This document shows positions 12,535 through 22,023 of a stretch of DNA of 64,000 bases, piece after piece (positions within the stretch are counted from its first letter, which is position 1; every line of letters begins with the position of its first letter). Location: contig NZ_QYUL01000002.1 in the NCBI RefSeq assembly GCF_003590795.1, forward strand, positions 1,233,001 to 1,297,000, given 5' to 3'. This DNA comes from Azospirillum cavernae. Lineage in GTDB: Bacteria; Pseudomonadota; Alphaproteobacteria; Azospirillales; Azospirillaceae. Position numbers and translations under genes: made by a program. The notes under the pieces were generated by a model, which saw only the letters and a program-made list of their open reading frames with translations, ran no database searches and was not told the DNA's origin.

Positions 12535-12858
12535 ATGAGCTGGTTTTATCTGGTCGTGGCGATTGTCTTTGAAATCGTCGGAACCTCGGCGATGAAGATG
12601 TCGGACGGCATGACGCGGTTGTGGCCCGCCCTGGTGGTGGTGGCCTGCTACGGCGCGGCCTTCACCCTGTTGGCCCAAGCCCTGAAAACGATCGAGGTCG
12701 GCATCGCCTACGCGATCTGGTCGGCGGCGGGAACGGCGGCCATCGCCGCCATCGGGGTGTTCGTGTTCGGCGAAAGTCTGAGCGCGCTGAAGGTGGCGGG
12801 CATCGCCCTGATCGTCGCCGGGGTGGTCAGCCTGCACATGGCGGGCGGCCACGCCTGA
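12535..12858 (+). CDS. EmrE-like small multidrug resistance transporter
   Basis: A 107-residue inner-membrane protein of the SMR family with four predicted transmembrane helices, acting as a proton-coupled dimer. The start at 12535 (MSWFYLVVAIVFEIVGT) places the essential proton/substrate-binding Glu at residue 13. GTSAMKMSDGMTRLWP and AYAIWSAAGTAAIA closely match the EmrE/Qac subtype rather than the guanidinium-exporting Gdx subtype, so export of quaternary cations is the likely activity. An upstream in-frame ATG would add a non-hydrophobic leader. It stands alone. Confidence 0.9.
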   Translation: MSWFYLVVAIVFEIVGTSAMKMSDGMTRLWPALVVVACYGAAFTLLAQALKTIEVGIAYAIWSAAGTAAIAAIGVFVFGESLSALKVAGIALIVAGVVSLHMAGGHA

Positions 12859-12895
12859 GGGCGTTTTCAGCCCGCAAGCGCGGCCCCGATTTCGC

Positions 12896-15544
12896 TCAAA
12901 TGGCGGGAACCGGAAAGACGCTGGTCTGGCGGGCCATCCGCTCCACCACATCCGCCGAACCGGGACGGCCCAGCAGATAGCCTTGGGCGACGTCGCAGCG
13001 CAGATGGCGGAGTTGGTCCAGCGTGCCGTGATCCTCGACGCCTTCCGCCACAGCGGTCAGGTTCAGGCTGTGGGCCATCTGGATGACGGCGGCGGTGATG
13101 CGGGCGCTGTCGTGGTTGCTGCACAGATCGGCGATGAAGGATCGGTCGATCTTCAGCTTGTCCACCGCCAACTGTCCGATGTAGGCCAGATTGGAATAGC
13201 CGGTGCCGAAATCGTCGATGGACAGTTGAACGCCCAGCGCCTTGACCTTGCGGATGTTGGCGAGAACGATGTCGGTGTTCTCGATCAGCATGGATTCGGT
13301 GAGTTCCAACTCCAGGAACAGCGGATCCAGGCCGCTGTCGGCCAGCGCCGCCACCACCGTGTCGGCCAGATCGGGGCGTTGAAGCTGGCGGGCCGACAGG
13401 TTGACGGCGACGGTCAGCGACAGGCCTGCGGACTGCCATTGCGCCGCCTGGCGGCAGGATTCACGCAACACCCACTCGCCGATGGGGACGATCAAGCCGC
13501 TGTCTTCGGCGATGGGAATGAAGGCGCCGGGCGGGATCATGCCGCGTTCGGGGTGGTTCCAACGCACCAGCGCTTCGGCGCCGATGACCAAGCCGCTGTC
13601 CAGATTGACCTGTGGTTGATACTGGACCAGGAATTCGCCGCGCTCCAGCGCCCGGCGCAGGCCGCTGCGGGTGGACAGATGGGCGACCGCCTCCACGTTC
13701 ATCGCCTCGGCGAAGAATCGGTGGGTGTTGCGCCCGCTGGATTTGGCGTGGTGCAGGGCGGTGTCGGCGTTCTTCAGCAGGGTCTGGAAATCAGCCCCGT
13801 CGGTCGGCGTCATGGCGATGCCGGTGGACAGGGTGATCGTCAGCTCGTTGCCGTCGATGTCGAAGGGCGCGGTCAGCGCCTCGTGCAGGGAGGCGACGGT
13901 TTCGACCACGGAATCGGTGTCGGCCAAACCGGACAGCAGCAACAGGAATTCGTCGCCGCCGGGGCGGCTGACGGTGTCGGTGTCGCGCACGCAGGTCTTC
14001 AGCCGTTCGGCGACCGCCCGCAACAGCAAGTCGCCGACGCTGTGGCCCAGTGAATCGTTGACGGCGCGGAACTGGTCGAGGTCGCAGGCCAGCAACGCCA
14101 CCATCCGACCGTTCCGTTCGGAGCGCGCGATGGCCTGCGCGGCGCGGTCCTGCACCAGCAGGCGGTTGGGCAGCAGGGTCAGCGGGTCATGGTGGGACAG
14201 GAACTCCATCCGCTCTTGGGCGGATTTGCGTTCGGAAATGTCGCGCACCACCACCAACAGGCGGCGGTCGTTGCCGTCCAGCGCGGCCCGGCGCATGCTG
14301 ATTTCCACCCAGAACAATTCGCCGTCCAGGGTGCGGGCGTGCCATTCGAAGATCTGCGATTGTCCAGACGCGGCCTTGCGCACCCAGGCGGCGGCGTCGT
14401 CCAGCGTGTAGGGGGCGATGCCGGAGCTGAGCATGCCGATGTCCAGAGCCGCCACCGGGTAGTCGCCCAGCCGGTACATCTCGACCATCCGGCGGTTGAC
14501 CTGAAGGATGACCGTGCTGTCCAGGTCGTGGATGAAGATGGCGTCGTTGACGTTGTCGAAGATGGTGCGGAACTGCTCTTCGCTGACCGACAGGGCGGCG
14601 ACGGCGTCGCGCAGGCTTTCGGTTTTGGCGGCGACCTGGCGGCGCAGGATGGCGTTCCAGGCCAGCGTCGCCACGCCGAGAATCAGCACCGGAATCAGGA
14701 TCTTGCTCAACAGCGCCAGACGGTTGGCGTCGAGCACGCCGGTGATCTTGCGGCCATACCAGCGGTCTTCGATGGCGCGCCGCTCTTCCGGCGTGATGCG
14801 GTTGAAGCCCTCGGTGATGAGGGCGCGGAGCGCCGTGTCGCCCTTGCGCACCGCCCAATGGAGTTCGCCGTTGTACAGCGGTTCGGTGAAGCGGAAACGG
14901 TCCTGGATGCCGTATTTGGTCAGAAAATAGCGGGCGGACGGGTCGTCGATGCAAAAAACCAGGATGTCCTGGTGAATCGCGGCGTCGATCAGCGAGGCGA
15001 AGCTGGGGTAGCGGCTGATGCTGATGATGCCGTGGTCGTTCAACCAATCAATGCAGGCGTCGCCGTTCTTCACCCCCACCGTGTAGCCGCGCAGAGACGC
15101 CGGGCCGGTGATTCCGCTGAGATCCGCGTTGAAATAGATCGGCACGTCCAGCTTGGCGTAGGGGGCCGAGAAATCGAGCGTGCGGTCACGGGCGGGCGTG
15201 CGGAAAATCGTGTCGATGACGTCGGCCTTGCCCTGCTCCACCATTTTGACGGCAAGGCTGAGGTCGGTTCCCACCAACTCCACCGCGACGCCGGTACGCT
15301 CCGACCACAGCGCCCACAATTCCTGAAGCATGCCCATATGGGCGCCTTCGGAATCGCGGAAGCTGAAGGGCGGGTAATTGTCGTCCAACGCCACCTTGAT
15401 CGACGTTCGCGTGGCCGGAGAGGCGGTGGTCGACGTCGGATTGGCCTGCGCCGGGCCGATCAGGACAGCAACCGCCACGCACACGCTCAGCGCGAGAGCG
15501 GCGCAACGCGATCCCAATCCACGGCGAGACGGAACGGCAGGCAT
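12896..15544 (-). CDS. SBP-PAS-GGDEF-EAL cyclic-di-GMP signalling protein
   Basis: A bifunctional-looking cyclic-di-GMP enzyme anchored in the inner membrane. With the start at 15544 (MPAVPSRRGLGSR) it has about 882 residues: a signal sequence, a periplasmic solute-binding domain (SIKVALDDNYPPFSFRD), a transmembrane helix (LALLSKILIPVLILGVATL), a PAS domain, GGDEF and EAL. The GGDEF site is canonical (RPGGDEF) with an inhibitory I-site RxxD (RDTD) five residues before it. EAL is also canonical (GAEALVRW and DDFGTGYSNL). Both activities look intact. A longer frame to 15703 has no better ribosome site. It is divergent from the GAF gene. Confidence 0.9.
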   Translation of the reverse strand: MPAVPSRRGLGSRCAALALSVCVAVAVLIGPAQANPTSTTASPATRTSIKVALDDNYPPFSFRDSEGAHMGMLQELWALWSERTGVAVELVGTDLSLAVKMVEQGKADVIDTIFRTPARDRTLDFSAPYAKLDVPIYFNADLSGITGPASLRGYTVGVKNGDACIDWLNDHGIISISRYPSFASLIDAAIHQDILVFCIDDPSARYFLTKYGIQDRFRFTEPLYNGELHWAVRKGDTALRALITEGFNRITPEERRAIEDRWYGRKITGVLDANRLALLSKILIPVLILGVATLAWNAILRRQVAAKTESLRDAVAALSVSEEQFRTIFDNVNDAIFIHDLDSTVILQVNRRMVEMYRLGDYPVAALDIGMLSSGIAPYTLDDAAAWVRKAASGQSQIFEWHARTLDGELFWVEISMRRAALDGNDRRLLVVVRDISERKSAQERMEFLSHHDPLTLLPNRLLVQDRAAQAIARSERNGRMVALLACDLDQFRAVNDSLGHSVGDLLLRAVAERLKTCVRDTDTVSRPGGDEFLLLLSGLADTDSVVETVASLHEALTAPFDIDGNELTITLSTGIAMTPTDGADFQTLLKNADTALHHAKSSGRNTHRFFAEAMNVEAVAHLSTRSGLRRALERGEFLVQYQPQVNLDSGLVIGAEALVRWNHPERGMIPPGAFIPIAEDSGLIVPIGEWVLRESCRQAAQWQSAGLSLTVAVNLSARQLQRPDLADTVVAALADSGLDPLFLELELTESMLIENTDIVLANIRKVKALGVQLSIDDFGTGYSNLAYIGQLAVDKLKIDRSFIADLCSNHDSARITAAVIQMAHSLNLTAVAEGVEDHGTLDQLRHLRCDVAQGYLLGRPGSADVVERMARQTSVFPVPAI

Positions 15545-15817
15545 GGGTCCCCGGTTGATGGCTGAAGCGGTGGCGGGAGATCCGGCGAGACAGGCGGGGC
15601 CGCCGACGACCGACAGTCCCATCCCCCTTGCCTTCGGGTCAAGCCTACTCCGTTTGTTGTGTTGCGGCAACGAACGGTTCGTCAGAGGGGTTGGATAATA
15701 CATCCGGCGGTTCGTAATAGCCCTTAAAGCAATATCCTTTGTTGAACTACCGGCGAAATTATCGAACTCGACAATCGAACATCTCGACTTTCATTGGTCG
15801 CTTTGCTACGGATATTG

Positions 15818-16378
15818 ATGAAGCCCAAGGCAGCGATGCGGAGACGGCCAGTGCACAAAACACAGGCAGCGGTGTTTGGACTGCGGGTTGGGCACAGCAC
15901 GGTCGCGGATGTCTGGAAAGCGGCCTGCGAGGACATTGTCGAGTGCACAGGCGCAACACGCGCCAGCGTGTGGGTGTTCGACAGTTCTTATCAAAGTTTG
16001 ACGTGTGGAAATTTGTACGACGGCGCTCGTAGGCTGCATTCTCCGGGGGATGTTCTGCTCCGCAGCCAGTATCCCGATTATTTCCGGGCCATCACCAACA
16101 ACGCCAAGGTTGTTGTGCGGGACGCTTTGACCCACCCCGCGACCAAGGGGTTCGCCGACGCGTATTTTAAGCCAAAGGATGTGCGCAGCCTGCTGGATTT
16201 CATCGTCCTGCACGAAAATGTCGCGGTCGGCGTGCTGTGTTGCGAGCAGTCCGGGGCGGAGCGGGACTGGACCCCGGCCGATGTCGCCTGTCTGCAAGGG
16301 ATTGCGATGCTGATTGGCACGGTGTGCGGCCTTGCGGATGGCGAGGATGATCCGACGCCGACGCCGACCGAGCCTTGA
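15818..16378 (+). CDS. GAF domain protein
   Basis: A soluble single-domain sensor of about 186 residues. The GAF fold is visible from VADVWKAACEDIVECTGATRASVWVFD through the C-terminal VAVGVLCCEQSGAERDWTPADVACLQGIAMLIG, a typical GAF ending. Ligand is unknown. No output domain is attached, so it probably acts on a partner. The divergent GGDEF-EAL gene is a plausible partner, but that is inference from position. The start could be 15794 or 15818; neither has a strong ribosome site. Confidence 0.8.
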   Translation: MKPKAAMRRRPVHKTQAAVFGLRVGHSTVADVWKAACEDIVECTGATRASVWVFDSSYQSLTCGNLYDGARRLHSPGDVLLRSQYPDYFRAITNNAKVVVRDALTHPATKGFADAYFKPKDVRSLLDFIVLHENVAVGVLCCEQSGAERDWTPADVACLQGIAMLIGTVCGLADGEDDPTPTPTEP

Positions 16379-16385
16379 CGGGCGG

Positions 16386-17087
16386 TCAGCGGGCGCAGTC
16401 TGCCAGCCCATCGCGTTCCACCACCGCCATCCGCCGTTCGATGATCGCCGCCCGGCGGGCGACATAGGGGCCGGGGCTGGTGGGCGACCAGTGGCGCGGG
16501 CTGGGCAGCACCACGGCCAACAGGGCGGCCTCGCGTCGGGTCAAGGCGGACGCTGACTTGCGGAAATGATGGCGGGCGGCGGCCTCGGCCCCATAAACCC
16601 CATCGTCCCATTCGATGATGTTGAGGTAGACCTCCAGAATCCGCCGTTTGGGCCAGAGCTGTTCAATCAGCAGGGTGAACCACGCCTCGGCCCCCTTGCG
16701 CAGCCAATCGCGGCTGGGCCAGAGAAAGGCGTTCTTGGCGGTCTGTTGGCTGATGGTGCTGCCGCCCTTCAGCGGTTTGCCGTCGCTGTTGGCCTCGAAC
16801 GCGGTTTCGATGGCGTCCCAATCAAAACCGCCATGCCCGCAAAAGCTGGTGTCTTCCGAGGCGACGACGGCGCGGACCAGATGGGGCGAGAGCGCGTCGA
16901 GCGACCGCCACTCGCGGGCCAACCCGGCCCCGTCCGTCGCCGCGCGGATCAGCATCAACGGCGTGACCGGCGGCGCGACCACGCGATAGAGCGCCGTCCA
17001 GGCGACCGACAGCGCCAGCAGCCCGAACAGCCCGATCAACGCCCCCCGCGCCAGCCTACGCGCCATCCGCCGCATTCCGCCCGTCAC
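16386..17087 (-). CDS. mtgA: monofunctional biosynthetic peptidoglycan transglycosylase
   Basis: Polymerises lipid II into glycan strands at the outer face of the inner membrane. The 233-residue protein has one N-terminal membrane anchor (residues about 13-35) and a GT51 domain. The catalytic Glu is in VASEDTSFCGHGGFDW; further motifs are KGGSTISQQTAKNAFLW, and EVYLNIIEWDDGVYGAEAAARHHF. There is no transpeptidase domain, which separates it from class A PBPs. It converges with the GAF gene (7-bp gap). Confidence 0.96.
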   Translation of the reverse strand: MTGGMRRMARRLARGALIGLFGLLALSVAWTALYRVVAPPVTPLMLIRAATDGAGLAREWRSLDALSPHLVRAVVASEDTSFCGHGGFDWDAIETAFEANSDGKPLKGGSTISQQTAKNAFLWPSRDWLRKGAEAWFTLLIEQLWPKRRILEVYLNIIEWDDGVYGAEAAARHHFRKSASALTRREAALLAVVLPSPRHWSPTSPGPYVARRAAIIERRMAVVERDGLADCAR

Positions 17088-17174
17088 CCCTGTTGACCCG
17101 CTCCTTTCAATGCAGGCGTTTGCGGTCGTCCGTCAACAACCGGCGCTCGCTTTGCCGGGCGGCTGCGCCCTATA

Positions 17175-19967
17175 GTGCCGCCGATGGACACGACGCCGTT
17201 TCCCGCCCAGCTTCCCCAGCTTGACGACGCGCCCGCCCTGGTGGCCGGGGCGCGGCTGGTCGTCGCTTTGTCGCTGGATGGCGAGTTGGAGGAGTTGACC
17301 TTCGCCGCCGCCGCCAAGCGGGTTCGCCGTCAGGCGCCCTTGCTGTGCCACGCCCGCGCGTTCGCCCGCCGTCTGGGCGTCGATCCCTTTCCGGCCTTCG
17401 ACGTGCTGGAGCTGTTCGCCTTCGTCCATCCCGCGCGCTTTTGCGTGCCGACCCCGCGCGGCGTGGCCGAAGCGCTCGACCTGCCGATCCCCGAGGGGCA
17501 TGAGGCGGAGGCGCTGGCTCTGCAACGCGCGGTGCGCCGCCTGCTCGGCACGCTGGCCGCGCCGGGGCGGGAGGAGGCGTCCGACCCGCTGGCCTTCGCC
17601 TGGGAGATGGGCCGGGCCGGTTGGCCCTGGGCGCCCGCCGTGCTGGCGGCGCTGGGCAAGCCCGAGGGGCCGGAGAAGGGCGCCGCCCGCGCGGGCCTGC
17701 GCGTCTGGACCAAGATCAAGGAGTGGGAGGAGGGGGCGCCCCTGCCGCCCCCCGCGCAAAATCCGGTGGAGCCGGAGGAGGCGCGCCGCCGTCTGGCCGT
17801 CATGCTGTCGGCCCTGGTGCCGGGCAAAGAGGCCGAACCGCGCCCGCAGCAGGCCGATTATTCCAGCGCCGTCTCCGCCGCCTTCGCCCCGCGCACCGCC
17901 CCCGACACGCCGAACGTGGTGCTGGCGGAGGCCGGAACCGGCGTCGGCAAGACCCTGGGCTACCTCGCCCCCGCCACCGTTTGGGCGGAAAAGAACGGCG
18001 GCACCGTCTGGATCTCCACCTACACCCGCAACCTGCAACACCAGATCGACGCCGAACTGGATCGGCTCTACCCTGATCCGGCGACCAAGGCGCGCAAGGT
18101 GGTGCTGCGCAAGGGCCGCGAAAATTACCTCTGCCTGCTGAATCTGGAAGACGCGGTGCGCGCCATGCATTTCCAGGCCAACAGCGGAACCGGGGCGGGG
18201 GGCGCCGTCGGCGTCGGGCTGATGGCGCGCTGGGCGGCGGCGACGCGCGACGGCGACATGACCGGCGGCGATTTCCCCGGCTGGCTGGTGGACATCGCCG
18301 GGCGCGGCCCAACCCTGGGGCTGGCTGACCGGCGCGGCGAGTGCATCTATTCGGCCTGCGACCATTACAGCCGCTGCTACATCGAAAAGAGCGTCCGGCG
18401 CGCCCGCAAGGCCGACGTGGTGATCGCCAACCACGCGCTGGTGATGATCCAGGCGGCCTTGGGCGGCGGCGAGGACGCGACCCTGCCCAGCCGCTATGTC
18501 TTTGACGAGGGGCATCATGTCTTCGACGCCGCCGACAGCGCTTTCGCCGGGCATTTGACCGGGCGCGAGACGCAGGAGCTTCGGCGCTGGCTGCTGGGGG
18601 CGGAGGAAACCGGGCGCAGCCGCGCCCGTGGCCTGAAGCGCCGACTGGACGACATAGTGGCGGGCGACGAGGAGGCGTTGGCCCTGCTCGACGCCGTGCT
18701 GATGGGCGCGCGGGTGCTGCCGGCGGAAGGCTGGTCGGCTCGTCTGGCCGGCGACAACCCGCAGGGGCCGACCGAACGTTTCCTGATGCTGGCGCGCCAG
18801 CAGGTCTACGCCCGCACCGCCGGGCAAGGCGGCCTCTACAGTCTGGAGGCCGACAAGGCCTATCCGGTCGATGGGCTGATCGATGCGGCGACCGCGCTGG
18901 ACGAGGGGCTGGTCCGCCTGTCGGAGCCGGTCGAGGCGCTGTCCCGCCGTCTGGCCGCCCGGCTGGAGGATGAGGCGACGGAGCTGGATTCCGACCAGCG
19001 CCGCCGCATCGACGCCCTGTCGCGCAGCCTGCACCGGCGCGGGACGCTGACGGTCGAGGCGTGGCGGTCGATGCTGCGCACGCTGGCCGTCGAGACGCCC
19101 GCGCAATTCGTCGATTGGTTCGCGGTGGAGCGGATCGAGGGGCGCGACATCGACGTCGGCCTCTACCGCCACTGGATCGACCCGACGGTCCCCTTCGCCG
19201 AGGCGCTGGCCGGACCCGCCCATGGCATGGTCGTCACCTCGGCGACGCTGACCGACGGCACCGGCGACGTCGGGCAGGATTGGCGCGCGGCGGAGGATCG
19301 TTGCGGCGCCTCGCATCTGCCGACGCCCGCGCTGCGCGCGCAAGTGCCCTCGCCCTTCGATTACCCCAACCACACCCGCGTGTTCGTCGTCACTGACGTG
19401 CGCAAGGATGATCTGGGGCAGGTCGCCGCCGCCTACAAATCGCTGTTTCTGGCGGCGGGCGGCGGCGGTTTGGGGCTGTTCACCGCGATCAACCGCCTGC
19501 GCGCCGTCCGCGACCGCATCGCCGAGCCGTTGGACGCGGCGGGGATCCCGCTTTACGCCCAGCATGTCGATCCGCTCGACGTCGCCACCCTGATCGACAT
19601 TTTCCGGGGCGACGAGCACGCCTGTTTGCTCGGCACCGACGCGGTGCGCGACGGGGTGGACGTGCCGGGGCGCTCGCTGCGCCTGATCGTCTTCGACCGC
19701 GTGCCCTGGCCGCGCCCCGACATCTTGCACCGCGCCCGCCGCGACGCCTTCGGCCGCCGCCGCTACGAGGACATGATCGCCCGCTTGCGCCTGAAGCAAG
19801 CCTTTGGCCGTCTGGTCCGCCGCGCCGACGACACCGGCGTCTTCGTCCTGCTCGACCCAATGATGCCCAGCCGCCTGTTCGGCGCCTTCCCCGAAGGGGT
19901 GGAGGTCAAACGGGTGGGCTTGAAACAGGCGGTGGAGGAGACGGCGGCGTTTCTGGCGCGGGGGTGA
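17175..19967 (+). CDS. XPD/DinG-type ATP-dependent DNA helicase
   Basis: Superfamily 2 helicase of the DinG/XPD group, 930 residues. It has Walker A (EAGTGVGKTLGYLAPA), a four-Cys iron-sulfur region (NYLC, GECIYSAC, SRC), a DEGHH box in place of DEAH, and motif VI in LKQAFGRLVRRADDTG near the C-terminus. It probably unwinds repair or replication intermediates. The last 190 or so bases, including motif VI, are repeated in a diverged form at 20719-20964, so this 3' end may have been swapped in together with the foreign gene that follows. The start could also be 17184 (MDTTPFPAQ). Confidence 0.9.
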   Translation: MPPMDTTPFPAQLPQLDDAPALVAGARLVVALSLDGELEELTFAAAAKRVRRQAPLLCHARAFARRLGVDPFPAFDVLELFAFVHPARFCVPTPRGVAEALDLPIPEGHEAEALALQRAVRRLLGTLAAPGREEASDPLAFAWEMGRAGWPWAPAVLAALGKPEGPEKGAARAGLRVWTKIKEWEEGAPLPPPAQNPVEPEEARRRLAVMLSALVPGKEAEPRPQQADYSSAVSAAFAPRTAPDTPNVVLAEAGTGVGKTLGYLAPATVWAEKNGGTVWISTYTRNLQHQIDAELDRLYPDPATKARKVVLRKGRENYLCLLNLEDAVRAMHFQANSGTGAGGAVGVGLMARWAAATRDGDMTGGDFPGWLVDIAGRGPTLGLADRRGECIYSACDHYSRCYIEKSVRRARKADVVIANHALVMIQAALGGGEDATLPSRYVFDEGHHVFDAADSAFAGHLTGRETQELRRWLLGAEETGRSRARGLKRRLDDIVAGDEEALALLDAVLMGARVLPAEGWSARLAGDNPQGPTERFLMLARQQVYARTAGQGGLYSLEADKAYPVDGLIDAATALDEGLVRLSEPVEALSRRLAARLEDEATELDSDQRRRIDALSRSLHRRGTLTVEAWRSMLRTLAVETPAQFVDWFAVERIEGRDIDVGLYRHWIDPTVPFAEALAGPAHGMVVTSATLTDGTGDVGQDWRAAEDRCGASHLPTPALRAQVPSPFDYPNHTRVFVVTDVRKDDLGQVAAAYKSLFLAAGGGGLGLFTAINRLRAVRDRIAEPLDAAGIPLYAQHVDPLDVATLIDIFRGDEHACLLGTDAVRDGVDVPGRSLRLIVFDRVPWPRPDILHRARRDAFGRRRYEDMIARLRLKQAFGRLVRRADDTGVFVLLDPMMPSRLFGAFPEGVEVKRVGLKQAVEETAAFLARG

Positions 19968-20026
19968 CTCGGCGCATGTCCAATATAAAAAATATAAGCA
20001 TGGATAATTCTGCAATGAGGTGAGAA

Positions 20027-20575
20027 ATGACTCCAAAAGATTATTATGAAAACATAGTAAAAACAAATATTTCAGTCTATATGGATTGTGAGAGAAAAAT
20101 ATCAAATTTGTCACCATCGGGTGATAGTGAAGAGATGAATAGAGTGAAAAAATTGCTAATGGCAGGGGCTTATAACGCGGCTGTTTCATTAAATCATGTT
20201 TCTGACTATGTTTTCGAGGAGTACTATGAGACTGAAAAGATTGCTGAAAGAGATATTTTTAGTTTTCGTAAATATTTAGGGAAAACAGTGAGCGAAGATA
20301 TAGTTCTTTTGAACGAGATCGCAAATGCGTTCAAACATCACCGCTTAAGGGGTGGAAAGAAAGTGGAGATAATTTTCACTCGCCCTGTCCGAGGATCTGA
20401 CAATATTAAGATTGGGAAATCAGAATGGGGAGAGCTGCCGTGGGGGGAGTTCAAATTTGGGGGTGAGGAGCAGGTATCAATTCATTTGGAGAGTGGAAAG
20501 AAGCGTGGTCTTTACAGGATTTTGAAGAATGTTGAGTCAGCATGGGATGGTATTTTTTCCAAAGGAATATATTAA
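20027..20575 (+). CDS. AT-rich foreign gene, unknown (HEPN-like features)
   Basis: A 182-residue protein with base and codon use strikingly more AT-rich than everything around it, so it was recently acquired. It has a ribosome site (GAGGTGAG) upstream of ATG. The N-terminal two thirds look helical: AGAYNAAVSLNHVSDYVFEE, then LLNEIANAFKHHRL. The pairing of an N-terminal AxNxxHxxDYV-like helix with IANxxKH recalls a family of small uncharacterised, HEPN-like proteins; this is a resemblance only. The C-terminal third is beta-rich (VEIIFTRPVRG, EQVSIHLESG). As a lone cargo gene at a gene-end insertion, a defence role is possible but unproven. Confidence 0.7.
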   Translation: MTPKDYYENIVKTNISVYMDCERKISNLSPSGDSEEMNRVKKLLMAGAYNAAVSLNHVSDYVFEEYYETEKIAERDIFSFRKYLGKTVSEDIVLLNEIANAFKHHRLRGGKKVEIIFTRPVRGSDNIKIGKSEWGELPWGEFKFGGEEQVSIHLESGKKRGLYRILKNVESAWDGIFSKGIY

Positions 20576-20718
20576 TTCGCTCACTGTATAAATTATAGTT
20601 TAATTTTAAATATTTTTCCAAAATAGGTTGAATTTATCTAACTCAAACAAAGAGTGCTGGGAAGCGAGTTTCTTAACGCTTTGCTCTACTTGAGCGTAGA
20701 TAGCCAGCATCCCGACAA

Positions 20719-20964
20719 GACATGATCGCCCGGCTACGCCTGAAGCAAGCCTTTGGCCGTCTGGTCCGCCGTGCCGACGACACCGGCGTCTTCGTCCTGC
20801 TCGACCCGATGATGCCCAGCCGCCCGCTCGGCGCCGTCCCCGACGGCGTCGAGGTCAAGCGGGGTGGGCTGAAACAGGCGGGGGAGGAAGCGGCGGCGCT
20901 TTTCCGCCGCGCTTGGCCCAAGGCGCCGTGGCGCGAATCAAAGCTCCAGCTTCTCGGCGCATGA
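20719..20964 (+). pseudogene. displaced 3' end of the helicase gene
   Basis: Codes for MIARLRLKQAFGRLVRR and onward, matching the last 60 or so residues of the intact helicase with about ten substitutions. It then has a different and longer tail (FRRAWPKAPWRES). It has no ribosome site and lacks motifs I-V, so it cannot be a helicase. It is best read as the original 3' end left behind when the cassette inserted. Confidence 0.75.
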
Positions 20965-20994
20965 GCGCGTTCTGGGCGTTTCCGCGCGCAGGCT

Positions 20995-22023
20995 TCAGGT
21001 GTATTTCGCGAACAACCCCGTCAGATAGTTGCGGCGTTCTTCCAACTGGGCCGGGGTGGAGGGCGTTGGCATGGATTTTGACAAAAGCTCCCGAAGGGAC
21101 GGTTTGTCCTGATCGGGGTTCGGTTTGAATTTTATCTCATAGATTCCGGGGGTGTTTGTTGGAATCAGTTCTTCAATCTCGGGAGGGCGGAACGCATCGC
21201 GTATGAAGGACGAGGTTGTTTGGTCGGGCTGTCCGCTGAAAATCGGTTTGATGATGGCGTCGTCCAGTGAGAATGCGCGGTCCTTGGAAACGCGCGATTC
21301 GGCGCCGAAGGACTGTTCGTTCACCAGCGCCGTGGCGTCGCGTTCGCCGATGGGGCGGATGGCGCGGTCCAGATCGCCCAGATTGAAGGAGGTCGCCTTC
21401 AGCTTATAGACGGCGTCCCCCTCCTTGTGGGTGCTCATCAGGCGCGAATCTTCGAAATCCATGGTGAAATGGCGGGTGATCCCCGATCCCGGAGCCAGGC
21501 GATTCAAAACAGGATTCATGTCCCGCGCCTGCAATTGGGTGGACAGATCTTTATAGGCTTGCGATCCCCGCTCGCCGTTGCGTTCCATCTCCGTCAAGCT
21601 GTTGACCATGCCGGAGCGCCGCTCCAGCATCGTCCGCAACGCGCCGTCGATTTGGCCCGATGTCGCGCCCTTGAGCCGGATTTCGGCGGTGTCGTTGGAA
21701 AACATGCGCCCCATGGAGGCGAAGGCGTTGCGTCGCGCCTCTTTCAAACGCTGTTTCAGCGCGTTGTGAACGTCTTCGCCGGACAATTGGCCGCTGTCCA
21801 CCAGCGCGGAAAGCTGGCCGCGCTGGTCGTCGGACAGGGCGTTGAAGACGGTCAGGGATTCATCGTGCAACGACTTCGCCAACGGGCTGAGCGAGACCTG
21901 ATCTTGCGGAGACGACGCGGCGACGCCGGTTGCCGCCGCCTTCGGCGCGGTCGTGGTCGTCGTTGAAAGAGACGGGCGGTTGACCGCGCCGACCACGCTC
22001 CCCGGAACACTCGCGACGCCCAT
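20995..22023 (-). CDS. unknown cytoplasmic protein
   Basis: A 342-residue protein I cannot assign. It has a Ser/Thr/Ala-rich low-complexity N-terminus (residues about 15-45), then mostly helical charged sequence (NALKQRLKEARRNAFASMGRM, ERRSGMVNSLTEMERNGERG), and a C-terminal half with short beta-prone segments ending RNYLTGLFAKYT. No signal peptide or membrane helix is seen. Start 22023 has GGAGGA upstream. QVSLSPLAKSLHDES near residue 42 resembles N-terminal segments of flagellar and rod-associated proteins, which is too weak for a call. Confidence 0.7.
   Translation of the reverse strand: MGVASVPGSVVGAVNRPSLSTTTTTAPKAAATGVAASSPQDQVSLSPLAKSLHDESLTVFNALSDDQRGQLSALVDSGQLSGEDVHNALKQRLKEARRNAFASMGRMFSNDTAEIRLKGATSGQIDGALRTMLERRSGMVNSLTEMERNGERGSQAYKDLSTQLQARDMNPVLNRLAPGSGITRHFTMDFEDSRLMSTHKEGDAVYKLKATSFNLGDLDRAIRPIGERDATALVNEQSFGAESRVSKDRAFSLDDAIIKPIFSGQPDQTTSSFIRDAFRPPEIEELIPTNTPGIYEIKFKPNPDQDKPSLRELLSKSMPTPSTPAQLEERRNYLTGLFAKYT

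Larger units (their letters stand above)
19770..20964 (+). mobile_element. foreign cassette with helicase 3'-end duplication
   Basis: The helicase tail from 19770 and the segment from 20719 start with the same GACATGATCGCCCG and encode the same 34 residues, then diverge (LFGAFPEG versus PLGAVPDG). Between them lies an AT-rich block with one gene. Synonymous differences show these are diverged alleles, not a recent perfect duplication. The pattern fits an insertion that brought its own replacement gene end and displaced the old one. No integrase, transposase or perfect repeat remains in the block. Confidence 0.65.

Noticed and set aside
17133..20189. A 1018-codon minus-strand open frame opposite the helicase
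   Set aside because: Low-complexity Gly/Arg/Ala sequence caused by codon bias of the helicase gene. Same explanation as for other long antisense frames, for example opposite sdhA and the EF-G-like gene.
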